Below are positions 1-6,971 of a stretch of 7,838 nt of DNA, one piece after another. The DNA lies in the NCBI GenBank assembly GCA_904502205.1, contig CAJGDR010000045.1, positions 1-7,838 on the forward strand, written 5' to 3'. Numbering within the stretch: position 1 is the first letter of the stretch; the number at the start of each line of letters is the position of its first letter. The position numbers were made by a program, and so were the translations under genes. The DNA comes from an uncultured Bacilli bacterium. Its GTDB lineage: Bacteria > Bacillota_I > Bacilli_A > ML615J-28 > CAG-313. Under the pieces are notes generated by a model. The model was not told the origin of the DNA, made no database searches, and saw nothing but the letters and a program-made list of their open reading frames with translations.

Positions 1-909
1 AATATTGGCCTTCCATTATTTTCTTTAAATAGTTCGAAGAGTTTTAAAAATGAACTCGTTATCGTCGAAGCATCAAGTTTCATGTTAGAACATTGTAAAG
101 AATTAAAACCTTTTATTTATGTTATTACTAGCTTTGCAAGTCATCATTTAGATTATCATAAAACCATCGAAAACTATTTCAATGCTAAAATAAAAATCAT
201 TAACAATTTAGATGATGCAGGAATATTGTTAGCTCCTTCCCACTTTAAAGATTTAAATTTAACAACTAATAAAACTATTTATTTTGATGAAAGAGGAACT
301 AGTAATTTAGTTAGAATTGATCAAAACAAGTTAAATGTTAATGACAAAATTATAAATAGTTTTAAAACTAATCAAATTGTTCCTAAGCATCAACTAGTGA
401 ATATGAGTATTGTTTGTGAAATCGCATTATTTTTAGAAATTAGTGAAGAACGTATAAGAAAAGGTTTTGAAGATGTATCTTGTGAAAAATATCGTTTACA
501 AGTTATTTATAATGATTTAAATACAATTATAATTAATGACGCAAAATCTACTAACCAAGCAGCTAGTTTAGCAGCAATCGAATCTTTAAAAGATATAGAA
601 TATGATATTCACTGGATTTTAGGAGGCCATGGCAGTACTAATGACTTAATTTCTAATACTAATTCTTATGTAAAGAAATATTATTTATATGGTGAAAATA
701 AAGATGAACTTGAAAAAGATCTCCAAGAATTTCATAATGAATATAGTAAATATAATTTCTTAGAAGAAGTGATTGAAAGCATTAAAAATGATGATTCAAA
801 AAAAGTTATTTTATATTCACCTGCTGCTCAAAGTTATGATCAGTATGATAACTTCGAACAAAGAGGCGAACACTTTAATTCATTAGTAAACAAATATTGG
901 CATAATTAA
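1..909 (+). CDS. murD: UDP-N-acetylmuramoylalanine--D-glutamate ligase (MurD), 5' end missing
   Basis: MurD is the cytoplasmic ATP-dependent ligase that adds D-glutamate to UDP-MurNAc-L-Ala in peptidoglycan synthesis. The frame is open from base 1, so the ATG at 82 is an internal Met and the true start lies outside the window. About 302 residues are visible; the family usually has about 450, so the UDP-binding N-terminal domain and the ATP P-loop are missing. Numbering from base 1, the visible motifs are NIGLP (1-5), the central-domain EASSF (Glu23), HHLDYH (48-53), the AK lysine (Lys63, equivalent to the carbamylated lysine), the C-terminal-domain NDAKSTN (179-185), LGGHGS, and SPAAQSYDQ (273-281) followed by FEQRG. 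Several motifs are divergent: DHLDRH reads HHLDYH, HNxxN reads HQLVN (131 is Gln), and HRLE reads YRLQ. The next gene starts 48 bp downstream with no terminator between. FolC and MurE/F share the Mur-ligase fold, but the C-terminal motifs fit MurD best. Confidence 0.92.
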   Translation, partial: NIGLPLFSLNSSKSFKNELVIVEASSFMLEHCKELKPFIYVITSFASHHLDYHKTIENYFNAKIKIINNLDDAGILLAPSHFKDLNLTTNKTIYFDERGTSNLVRIDQNKLNVNDKIINSFKTNQIVPKHQLVNMSIVCEIALFLEISEERIRKGFEDVSCEKYRLQVIYNDLNTIIINDAKSTNQAASLAAIESLKDIEYDIHWILGGHGSTNDLISNTNSYVKKYYLYGENKDELEKDLQEFHNEYSKYNFLEEVIESIKNDDSKKVILYSPAAQSYDQYDNFEQRGEHFNSLVNKYWHN

Positions 910-928
910 AGCAAAATTATTTGATTTG

Positions 929-937
929 TGGTACAAT
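929..937 (+). promoter_or_regulatory. Possible extended -10 promoter for the oxidoreductase-NadD gene
   Basis: TGGTACAAT matches an extended -10 element (TG, one base, then TACAAT, 5/6 to TATAAT). No good -35 hexamer lies 16-18 bases upstream. Transcription would begin near 943-945, just before the GAGG ribosome binding site, which would exclude the upstream GTG at 928 as a start. Read-through from murD is the alternative. Confidence 0.35.
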
Positions 938-944
938 GCTATAA

Positions 945-949
945 CGAGG
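945..949 (+). promoter_or_regulatory. Ribosome binding site deciding the ATG-958 start
   Basis: CGAGG lies 8 bases before the ATG at 958, while the in-frame GTG at 928 has no purine-rich sequence before it. This favours the 588-residue product over a 598-residue one. The site lies in the loop of a small AT-rich inverted repeat (ATAAC at 941-945, GTTAT at 952-956). Confidence 0.65.
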
Positions 950-957
950 TTGTTATT

Positions 958-2724
958 ATGAATATCAAAGAAATTACTAATAAATGTTTCAAGTGTAAGA
1001 ATCCTAAATGTATGAATTCTTGTCCATTACAACTTAATATTTCAGAAATCTGTCAATTGATCGAACAAGACAAAGAATATGAAGCATATTTAAAACTCAA
1101 AGCCAACAATATTTTATTAAGTATTTGTGGTGTTATTTGTCCGATGGAACATCAATGTGCTAAAGAATGTTTATATCATAAAGTAAAAGGTGAAATATTT
1201 CCAATTAATAAAATTGAACAATATCTAACTAACAAATACTATATTAACGATTCTTATGAATTTCCTGAAGTCACAAATCGTAGTGTAGTTATAGTTGGAA
1301 GTGGACCGGCTGGACTTGCAGCTGCAATTACATTACGACTAGCTGGTTTCAAAACCACTGTAATCGAGGCTGAAAAAAATATTGGTGGGATTTTATCAAC
1401 TCATCTTCCTAAATTCCGCTTTGAAAATACTATTTTAGAAAATAAGTTTGAAGAATTAAGTAAACATATTGAATTTATTTTTAATACAAAAGTTGGTAAA
1501 GATATTAGTTACGATGAATTATTTAAATATGATTATCAAATTATTGCGATTGGATCTGAAAAACCAACACGTATGAATACATCTGAAAATATTTATAGCG
1601 GTCATGAATTACTTAAACTTTATAACCAAAACAAATTACAATTTGAAAATAAAAAGATTGGTATATTAGGTTGTGGTAATGTAGCAATCGATATTGCAAG
1701 AGCTCTTAAAAGATTAAATAATGATGTATCAATAATTTATCGAAGAACACTTGATAACGCACCTGCAACTAAAAATGAAATTAATGAAGCGTTAAAAGAA
1801 AATATTTCAATTCATGAATTATTAAGTTTGGCTAGTTTTAATGTTGGAATTGCAACTTTTGATAAAATGGGATTAATGCCGAAAGTTGGAAACGAACGTC
1901 AAAAGTTTTTCAAAACTGATGAACAAATTAAAGAAAAATATGATCTTTTGGTTGAAGCCTATGGCTCAAATCCCGTATTTGATGGTTTAAACGATTATAA
2001 CTGGTTTAAATTAATAAACGATAATACTTGGTTAACTCAAGACAATCATATGAATATGTATTTTGTTGGTGATTGTTTACTACATCCATCTAGTATTGCT
2101 AAAGCCATTGCTAGTGGTAAAAAAACTGCACTAGAAATTATTCAAAATGAAGAAGAAATTAAAAGAATCAAAAAAGATCTAAATAATAAGCCAATAGTAT
2201 TTGGTGGTTCATTTAATCCTTTAACAATTGCTCATGAAGAAATAATTAACTATGTATTAAACAATATCTCAGAAAATATTGTTGTGTTACCAAATGGAGA
2301 TCAATATAAGCTTAAAAACTTATTGCCTTTTACAACAAGAGTTGAGATGATTAAAAATGTTTTCCCTAATATTTCAATAGATGATTATGAAAGTAAACAA
2401 AACTTTCGTGGAACAGTTCAATATTTAAAAGATCGAAATCATCCATTTTTTATCCTTGGGGGCGATAGCTTAAAAGATTTAACTAAATGGATTGACTATG
2501 AAAATTTAGTTAAAGACAATAAGTTTATTGTTTTTAATCGAAACAATCTAGATTTCAAACAATTATTTGAGACAAATGAATTACTAAATAATTATAAAAA
2601 TAATTTTTATATCTTAAATGTATCGTTCTCACCTGTATCTTCAAGTACTTTTAGAGAAAACAAAAACCCACTTTATTTAAGCCATAAAGTTTTAGACTAT
2701 ATTAATACAAATAAACTTTATTGA
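958..2724 (+). CDS. nadD: Fusion protein: GltD/NfnB-like Fe-S FAD NAD(P)H oxidoreductase + NadD nicotinate-nucleotide adenylyltransferase
   Basis: One uninterrupted frame of 588 residues encodes two enzymes. Residues 1 to about 395 form a GltD-type electron-transfer flavoprotein. It starts with an Fe-S domain of eight cysteines: C10, C13, C18, C22 followed by Pro, then C57, C61, C67, C71, in the C-x2-C-x4-C-x3-CP and C-x3-CP-x4-C-x3-C spacing of GltD, NfnB and DPYD. Next come an FAD Rossmann motif (VGSGPAG, 113-119, then GG at 143-144), an NAD(P)H motif (GCGNVA, 238-243, followed by YRR at 261-263), and a closing FAD contact (VGD, 370-372). A charged linker of about 15-20 residues leads into NadD at about residue 411. 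The oxidoreductase part is shorter than free GltD (about 400 versus 450-490 residues), trimmed mainly after YRR. No gltB or nfnA partner is visible, so the electron acceptor is unknown and the label glutamate synthase small subunit would be misleading. ATG 958 is preferred over GTG 928 because of its ribosome binding site. Confidence 0.9.
   Translation: MNIKEITNKCFKCKNPKCMNSCPLQLNISEICQLIEQDKEYEAYLKLKANNILLSICGVICPMEHQCAKECLYHKVKGEIFPINKIEQYLTNKYYINDSYEFPEVTNRSVVIVGSGPAGLAAAITLRLAGFKTTVIEAEKNIGGILSTHLPKFRFENTILENKFEELSKHIEFIFNTKVGKDISYDELFKYDYQIIAIGSEKPTRMNTSENIYSGHELLKLYNQNKLQFENKKIGILGCGNVAIDIARALKRLNNDVSIIYRRTLDNAPATKNEINEALKENISIHELLSLASFNVGIATFDKMGLMPKVGNERQKFFKTDEQIKEKYDLLVEAYGSNPVFDGLNDYNWFKLINDNTWLTQDNHMNMYFVGDCLLHPSSIAKAIASGKKTALEIIQNEEEIKRIKKDLNNKPIVFGGSFNPLTIAHEEIINYVLNNISENIVVLPNGDQYKLKNLLPFTTRVEMIKNVFPNISIDDYESKQNFRGTVQYLKDRNHPFFILGGDSLKDLTKWIDYENLVKDNKFIVFNRNNLDFKQLFETNELLNNYKNNFYILNVSFSPVSSSTFRENKNPLYLSHKVLDYINTNKLY
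2188..2721 (+). other. nadD: NadD domain within the fusion gene (nicotinate mononucleotide adenylyltransferase)
   Basis: This domain should transfer AMP from ATP to nicotinate mononucleotide, giving deamido-NAD, in the shared part of the bacterial NAD pathway. It has the nucleotidyltransferase start GGSFNPLTIAH (residues 416-426 from ATG 958), where (H/T)xGH reads TIAH, then FILGGDSL and W in the middle, and the second ATP motif SSSTFR (561-566, ISSTxxR class). It ends with the typical NadD tail VLDYINTNKLY. At about 178 residues it is slightly shorter than most free NadD proteins (about 190-210) but looks complete. No ATG or ribosome binding site is seen at the domain boundary, so a separately translated NadD is unlikely. 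NadD is preferred to CoaD because of the ISSTxxR motif and the C-terminal tail. Confidence 0.88.
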
Positions 2725-2729
2725 TTAAT

Positions 2730-2758
2730 TTGAAAAAAATTAAATAGTTTGATATAAT
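2730..2758 (+). promoter_or_regulatory. Sigma-A type promoter of the valS-folC operon
   Basis: TTGAAA (2730-2735) and TATAAT (2753-2758) are separated by exactly 17 bases, and a TG at 2750-2751 makes the -10 an extended one. The -35 matches the consensus at 5/6 positions and the -10 at 6/6. It begins 6 bases after the stop codon of the preceding gene. Predicted transcription starts near 2764-2766, just ahead of the T-box leader. Confidence 0.88.
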
Positions 2759-2764
2759 TAACTA

Positions 2765-2991
2765 AATTCAAAGAAGAGGAAGAGTAAAATAAATTTAGTT
2801 TTAAGAGAGAAGTTGGTTGGTGAAAAACTTCAACTAAACTATTTGAAGGTAGCCTTGGAGAAGTTATTAGGAAGTAGTAGTACTATTAATCGTTGCTGGC
2901 GTTAACAGATAATGAGTGCACATATTTTTATGTGAATTAAGGTGGTACCACGGAAATTTTCGTCCTTAGATTATTATCTAGGGACTTTTTT
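2765..2991 (+). promoter_or_regulatory. T-box riboswitch (tRNA-Val sensing) upstream of valS
   Basis: The leader of about 225 nt has the landmarks of a class I transcriptional T-box. Stem I contains the AGTA element (2783-2786), the AGAGAG element (2804-2809) and nested helices TAGTTT/AAACTA (2796-2801 with 2836-2841) and GAAGTT/AACTTC (2809-2814 with 2826-2831). In the specifier loop the sequence GAAGGTAGCC places the valine codon GTA at 2849-2851, which would pair with anticodon UAC. Stem III is CACATA/TATGTG (2919-2924 with 2929-2934). The 14-nt T-box is at 2939-2952; its TGGT (2943-2946) is complementary to an ACCA tRNA end. The antiterminator pairs AAGG (2939-2942) with CCTT (2964-2967) and ACG with CGT (2961-2963), leaving a 7-nt bulge. 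The same CGTCCTT strand is needed by the terminator. Uncharged tRNA-Val should therefore allow read-through into valS and folC. Confidence 0.95.
2962..2991 (+). terminator. Intrinsic terminator of the valS T-box leader
   Basis: A 9-bp stem (2962-2970 with 2977-2985, one G-U pair) with loop TTATTA is followed by six T residues (2986-2991). It shares GTCCTT with the antiterminator, so the two folds exclude each other. It ends 14 bases before the valS start. Confidence 0.93.
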
Positions 2992-2995
2992 ATAT

Positions 2996-3000
2996 GGAGG
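2996..3000 (+). promoter_or_regulatory. valS ribosome binding site, selecting ATG 3006
   Basis: GGAGG lies 5 bases before the ATG at 3006. The in-frame ATG at 2994 overlaps this site, and the terminator U-tract ends 2 bases before it, so it has no usable Shine-Dalgarno. Translation should start at 3006, four residues after the longest reading. Confidence 0.8.
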
Positions 3001-3005
3001 AAAAT

Positions 3006-5624
3006 ATGGAAAATAAAAAAGAACAAATGGCAACAAAATATGAACACAAATCAGTAGAACAAGGTAAATATCAATACTGGTTAGAAAATGGTTTTTTTGA
3101 ATCAGGTGACATTACTAAAAAACCATACAGTATTGTTATTCCACCACCAAACGTAACTGGTAAATTACATTTAGGTCACGCTTGGGATACTACATTACAA
3201 GATATTATTTCAAGATATAAGAGAATGTGTGGATACGATATGTTATGGCTTCCAGGTATGGACCATGCAGGTATTGCAACACAAGCTAAGATTGATGCAA
3301 AACTTAAAGCTCAAGGTATTAGTAGATACGATATCGGTCGTGAAGAGTTCTTAAAAGTTGCTTGGGAATGGAAAAAAGAATATGCTGAACATATCCATCA
3401 ACAATGGGCTGCTTTAGGTCTATCACTAGATTATACAAAAGAAAGATTTACACTTGATGAAGGATTAAATAATGCTGTTAATGAAGTTTTCATTACTCTA
3501 TATAATGAAGGTTTAATTTACCGTGGTGAAAGAATCATTAACTGGGACGTTGAAAGCAAAACTGCATTATCAAATATTGAAGTAGAATATAAAGATATTG
3601 AAGGAGCTTTCTATCACTTTATTTACCCATTTACAGATGGTGAAGGCGGATTAGAAGTAGCAACTACACGTCCTGAAACAATGTTTGGTGACGTAGCTGT
3701 AATGGTTCATCCTGATGATGAAAGATACCAACAATATATTGGTAAAAAAGTATTTATTCCTGGAACTAATCGTGAAATACCAGTTATTGCTGATAGTTAC
3801 GTAGAACTTGGATTTGGAACTGGTGTTGTTAAAGTTACACCAGCTCATGACCCTAATGACTTTGAAGTAGGTAATCGCCATAATCTAGAACGTTTAATTT
3901 GTATGAACGAAGATGGAACAATGAACGAACTTGCAGGAATTTATAATGGTATGGAAAGATTTGCATGCCGTAAACAACTTGTAAAAGATTTACAAGAGTT
4001 AGGTTTATGCCCACAAGTAGAAAAAATGATTCACTCAGTTGGTCACTCTGAAAGAACAGGTGTTGTTGTTGAACCTCGTTTATCAAAACAATGGTTTGTT
4101 AAAATGGGTCCACTTGCTGAAGATGTATTAAAAATGCAAAGTGATCCAGAAACAAGAATTAATTTCGTACCTGATCGTTTTAATAAAACATTTAGTACAT
4201 GGATTGAAAATACTCAAGACTGGTGTATTTCAAGACAATTATGGTGGGGACACCGAATTCCAGCTTGGTACAAAGGTGATGAAGTAGTAGTTTCTAGAAC
4301 ATGCCCAGGTGAGGGTTTTGTTCAAGATGAAGACGTACTTGATACATGGTTCTCAAGTGGACTTTGGACATTCTCAACATTCGGATGGCCAGAAAAAACA
4401 CCATTACTTGAAAGATATACACCTACTGATACATTAGTTACTGGATATGATATTATTTTCTTCTGGGTTGCTCGTATGGCATTCCAATCTAAACACTTTA
4501 TGCATGAAAGACCATTTAAAAATTGTTTAATTCATGGTTTAATTCGTGATGAACAAGGTCGTAAGATGAGTAAATCACTAGGAAATGGTATTGATCCATT
4601 TGAAGTTATTGACAAATATGGTTGTGACTCATTACGTTATTTCTTAACAACTAACTCAACACCAGGTCAAGACTTAAGATACTCTGAAGAAAAAATTGCA
4701 TCATCTTGGAACTATATTAATAAAGTATGGAACATTTCAAGATACATCTTAACTAATTTTGAAAACTATAACTATCAAAATGAATCTATTGATTTTAATA
4801 AATTAACTGTATTTGATAAATGGATTTTAAGTAAATTAAATACTGTTATCGATAATATGAACGAAAACTTTGAAAAATATGAATTTGGAGAAGCCGCAAA
4901 AGCTCTTTATAACTTTGTATGGGATGATTTTGCTGCATGGTATATCGAACTATGTAAAGTTACTTTCAATAATGAAGAACTTCAAATTAATACATGTGCC
5001 GTTTTACGTCATACATTAAAATCAATTGTTCAATTATTACATCCTTATATGCCATTCGTAACAGAAGAAATCTATCAAAAATTTAACGATGGTTCAATTG
5101 TCGTAAGTAGTTGGCCAACTAAATTAGATATTGAATTCTCAGAATGCGATGAAACAAAAGTAAACAAACTAATTTCAATTATTACAGCAATCAGAAATAT
5201 GCGTGTAACTAACAATGTTGCCCCTAGCAAACCACTTACTGTAATTATTGAATCTAGCGAAGAAGATAAAGAATTCTTACTATCAGTTAAAGATTACTTA
5301 AAACGTTTTGCTAACTATGAAGAATTAATTTTTGATAATAATACTAATAAAGAACAAGCTCAAGTAATCGTATTAGACAACTTAAATGTAGTTATTCCAT
5401 TAAAAGAATTAATTGATGTTACAAAAGAAAAAGAACGTTTAACTAAAGAACAAGCGAAATTGCAAGGTGAAGTAGAACGTTCTAATAAAATGTTAAACAA
5501 TCCTTCCTTTATTTCTAAAGCTCCTGCTCAAAAAGTTGAAGAAGAAAAAGCAAAACTTGCTAAATACATTCAACAATTAAATGAAGTTGAAACTTTATTA
5601 GAATCATTAAAACAATATGAATAA
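3006..5624 (+). CDS. valS: Valyl-tRNA synthetase
   Basis: ValS is the cytoplasmic class I synthetase that charges tRNA-Val and hydrolyses mischarged Thr-tRNA-Val. The product has 872 residues, close to the Bacillus enzyme (about 880). Visible parts are PPPNVTG followed by HLGH (55-58, the HIGH signature), the CP1 editing domain with TTRPETMFGD (Arg222), and KVTPAHDPND (Lys276, Thr278, Asp285), which keep the spacing of the Thermus editing-pocket residues. WCISRQLWWGHRIPAW and DVLDTWFSSGLW follow, then KMSKS at 520-524, an anticodon-binding domain from about 603, and a Lys/Glu-rich C-terminal coiled-coil arm (about 805-872). It is controlled by the T-box in its leader. Its last 8 bases overlap folC. 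All key motifs are intact, and ATG 3006 is chosen over 2994 for its ribosome binding site. Confidence 0.97.
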   Translation: MENKKEQMATKYEHKSVEQGKYQYWLENGFFESGDITKKPYSIVIPPPNVTGKLHLGHAWDTTLQDIISRYKRMCGYDMLWLPGMDHAGIATQAKIDAKLKAQGISRYDIGREEFLKVAWEWKKEYAEHIHQQWAALGLSLDYTKERFTLDEGLNNAVNEVFITLYNEGLIYRGERIINWDVESKTALSNIEVEYKDIEGAFYHFIYPFTDGEGGLEVATTRPETMFGDVAVMVHPDDERYQQYIGKKVFIPGTNREIPVIADSYVELGFGTGVVKVTPAHDPNDFEVGNRHNLERLICMNEDGTMNELAGIYNGMERFACRKQLVKDLQELGLCPQVEKMIHSVGHSERTGVVVEPRLSKQWFVKMGPLAEDVLKMQSDPETRINFVPDRFNKTFSTWIENTQDWCISRQLWWGHRIPAWYKGDEVVVSRTCPGEGFVQDEDVLDTWFSSGLWTFSTFGWPEKTPLLERYTPTDTLVTGYDIIFFWVARMAFQSKHFMHERPFKNCLIHGLIRDEQGRKMSKSLGNGIDPFEVIDKYGCDSLRYFLTTNSTPGQDLRYSEEKIASSWNYINKVWNISRYILTNFENYNYQNESIDFNKLTVFDKWILSKLNTVIDNMNENFEKYEFGEAAKALYNFVWDDFAAWYIELCKVTFNNEELQINTCAVLRHTLKSIVQLLHPYMPFVTEEIYQKFNDGSIVVSSWPTKLDIEFSECDETKVNKLISIITAIRNMRVTNNVAPSKPLTVIIESSEEDKEFLLSVKDYLKRFANYEELIFDNNTNKEQAQVIVLDNLNVVIPLKELIDVTKEKERLTKEQAKLQGEVERSNKMLNNPSFISKAPAQKVEEEKAKLAKYIQQLNEVETLLESLKQYE

Positions 5625-6894
5625 ATTTAATAATATAGCGGATTTATTATATTTTGTAGAAAACCAAAGAAGAATTGATCCAAAAGTTAATTTGGATAAA
5701 ATGAAAGGCTTTTGTAAAGTATTAGGAAATCCTGAAAAAAGTTTTAAAGCAATTCATATCACAGGAACTAATGGTAAAGGATCTGTAGTATCTTATTTAA
5801 AATCAATTTTAATGGAACACAATCTTAATGTTGCAACATTCACATCACCATATATTGTTAAATTTAATGAACGAATTTGTTACAATGATAGTCCAATCAG
5901 CGATGATGATTTACTTGAAATTGGTAATTTAATTATTGATAAATATCCAACATTTGAGTCACTTAATTTAGGTACTCCATCATTTTTTGAATTCGTAACT
6001 TTGATGGGATTTGTCTATTTTTCTAAAATCAAAATTGATGTTGCCTTAATAGAAGTGGGAATTGGTGGAACACTTGATTCAACAAATGTTATTGATTCAA
6101 TTGCATCTGTTATAACTAACGTTAACTATGACCATATGAATGTATTAGGTGATACATTAGAAGAAATTCTTGATAATAAACTTGGAATTTTAAAAGAAAA
6201 TACTAAATTAATAGTTGGTCTAAAAGATGACAAATTGATCAAGAAGGCTAGTGAAAAAGCTCGTGAACTTAAATCAGAATTTTATTCACCCCTTCTAGAA
6301 GCGTTCGAAATTAAAAAATGTGATATTTTATCAAGTCAATTTTCATTAGAAGGGTTTGGTGAATTAGAAATTCACTTACCTGGATTCCATCAAATTGAAA
6401 ATGCTCTAGTTGCATTAAAAACTTTTATAGTAACAAAACAACAATTAGGTATTAATGACTTAAATCTAGATTTAATTAAACAAGGTTTTTCAAAAACAAA
6501 ATGGCCTGGAAGATTAGAAGTTGTTTCTAATAATCCTTTAGTAATTCTTGATGGTGGTCATAATATCGATGGTGTTACACGCGTTTGTGAATTTGTAAAA
6601 AGTTTAAATTATCCAAAAAAACGTTGTATTTTTGCTTGCTCAGACAACAAAGAAAAGGAAAAAATGATTAAGCAAATATCAAATGTATTTGATGAAATCA
6701 TCATTACAAGTTTTACATATAAACGTCATAGTAGTGCCTCGGAACTATATGATTATCTAGATCATCCTAATAAATTATTGATGGAAAACATTGATGAAAT
6801 CATTAAATATGTTTATAATGAACCTTACGAATTCAACCTTTTCCTTGGAAGTTTATATTTTGTAAGTGAACTAAGACCAAAATTGAAAGCCTAA
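5617..6894 (+). CDS. folC: Folylpolyglutamate synthase / dihydrofolate synthase family ligase
   Basis: FolC adds glutamate to folates (and in bifunctional forms to dihydropteroate) with ATP, in the cytoplasm. The product has 425 residues, the usual length. Visible motifs are the P-loop HITGTNGKGS (47-56), TSPYIVKFNERI (77-87 region), EVGIGGTLDSTN (146-157), YDHMNVLGDT (171-180) followed by the DNK lysine (188), LPGFHQIENA (254-263), WPGRLEVV (297-303) and the second-domain DGGHN (312-316). Minor departures from the family pattern are GGTLD for GGRLD and DNKEKEK where many have a DKD motif. It begins within the last codons of valS (ATGAATAA overlap) and no Shine-Dalgarno is visible, so translation is probably coupled to valS and its transcript comes under the T-box. 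Whether it makes dihydrofolate as well as polyglutamates cannot be judged; no folP is in the window. Confidence 0.95.
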   Translation: MNKFNNIADLLYFVENQRRIDPKVNLDKMKGFCKVLGNPEKSFKAIHITGTNGKGSVVSYLKSILMEHNLNVATFTSPYIVKFNERICYNDSPISDDDLLEIGNLIIDKYPTFESLNLGTPSFFEFVTLMGFVYFSKIKIDVALIEVGIGGTLDSTNVIDSIASVITNVNYDHMNVLGDTLEEILDNKLGILKENTKLIVGLKDDKLIKKASEKARELKSEFYSPLLEAFEIKKCDILSSQFSLEGFGELEIHLPGFHQIENALVALKTFIVTKQQLGINDLNLDLIKQGFSKTKWPGRLEVVSNNPLVILDGGHNIDGVTRVCEFVKSLNYPKKRCIFACSDNKEKEKMIKQISNVFDEIIITSFTYKRHSSASELYDYLDHPNKLLMENIDEIIKYVYNEPYEFNLFLGSLYFVSELRPKLKA

Positions 6895-6912
6895 ATGGCT
6901 TTCTTTTTTTTT
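6885..6912 (+). terminator. Intrinsic terminator of the valS-folC operon
   Basis: A perfect 7-bp stem, GAAAGCC (6885-6891) with GGCTTTC (6897-6903), has the 5-base loop TAAAT and is followed by nine T residues (6904-6912). The stem uses the last two codons of folC and its TAA stop lies in the loop, so the hairpin is partly inside the coding sequence. Confidence 0.95.
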
Positions 6913-6927
6913 CGAAAAATGCTTTTA

Positions 6928-6956
6928 TTTACAATTACAAAGTTTTATAATATTAT
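6928..6956 (+). promoter_or_regulatory. Promoter of radC
   Basis: TTTACA (6928-6933) and TATTAT (6951-6956) are 17 bases apart, each 5/6 to consensus. An overlapping perfect TATAAT lies at 6946-6951 but has only a poor -35 (TTTTAT at 6923-6928). Either way transcription starts about 10-15 bases before the radC ATG, leaving a very short leader. A promoter is expected because a strong terminator ends just upstream. Confidence 0.6.
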
Positions 6957-6971
6957 TTAATTGGTGATTAA

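Noticed and set aside
82..84. ATG at 82 as the start of a short murD
   Set aside because: The frame is open to base 1 and residues before it match the conserved MurD NIGLP and EASSF region, so it is an internal methionine.
941..956. ATAAC-N6-GTTAT inverted repeat as an operator for a NAD-responsive repressor
   Set aside because: Five AT-rich base pairs per arm are expected by chance here, and it does not resemble a NiaR or NrtR site that I can recognise.
928..957. GTG start giving ten extra residues to the oxidoreductase-NadD protein
   Set aside because: It has no Shine-Dalgarno, overlaps a likely -10 element, and the ATG at 958 has GAGG at a good distance.
2719..2727. TGA read as tryptophan, as in Mycoplasma
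   Set aside because: The fusion protein ends exactly at a normal NadD C-terminus at this TGA, and tryptophans throughout valS are encoded by TGG.
2725..2743. AT-only hairpin (TTAATTT / AAATTAA) after the fusion gene as a terminator
   Set aside because: It contains no G-C pair in the stem, has no T-run after it, and overlaps the -35 of the valS promoter.
3651..3881. Minus-strand open frame of 76 codons within valS
   Set aside because: It lies wholly inside the conserved editing domain of valS, has no recognisable motif, and is best explained as an antisense shadow.
3853..4086. Minus-strand open frame of 77 codons within valS
   Set aside because: It is antisense to conserved valS sequence and overlaps another such shadow, with no supporting ribosome binding site or family resemblance.
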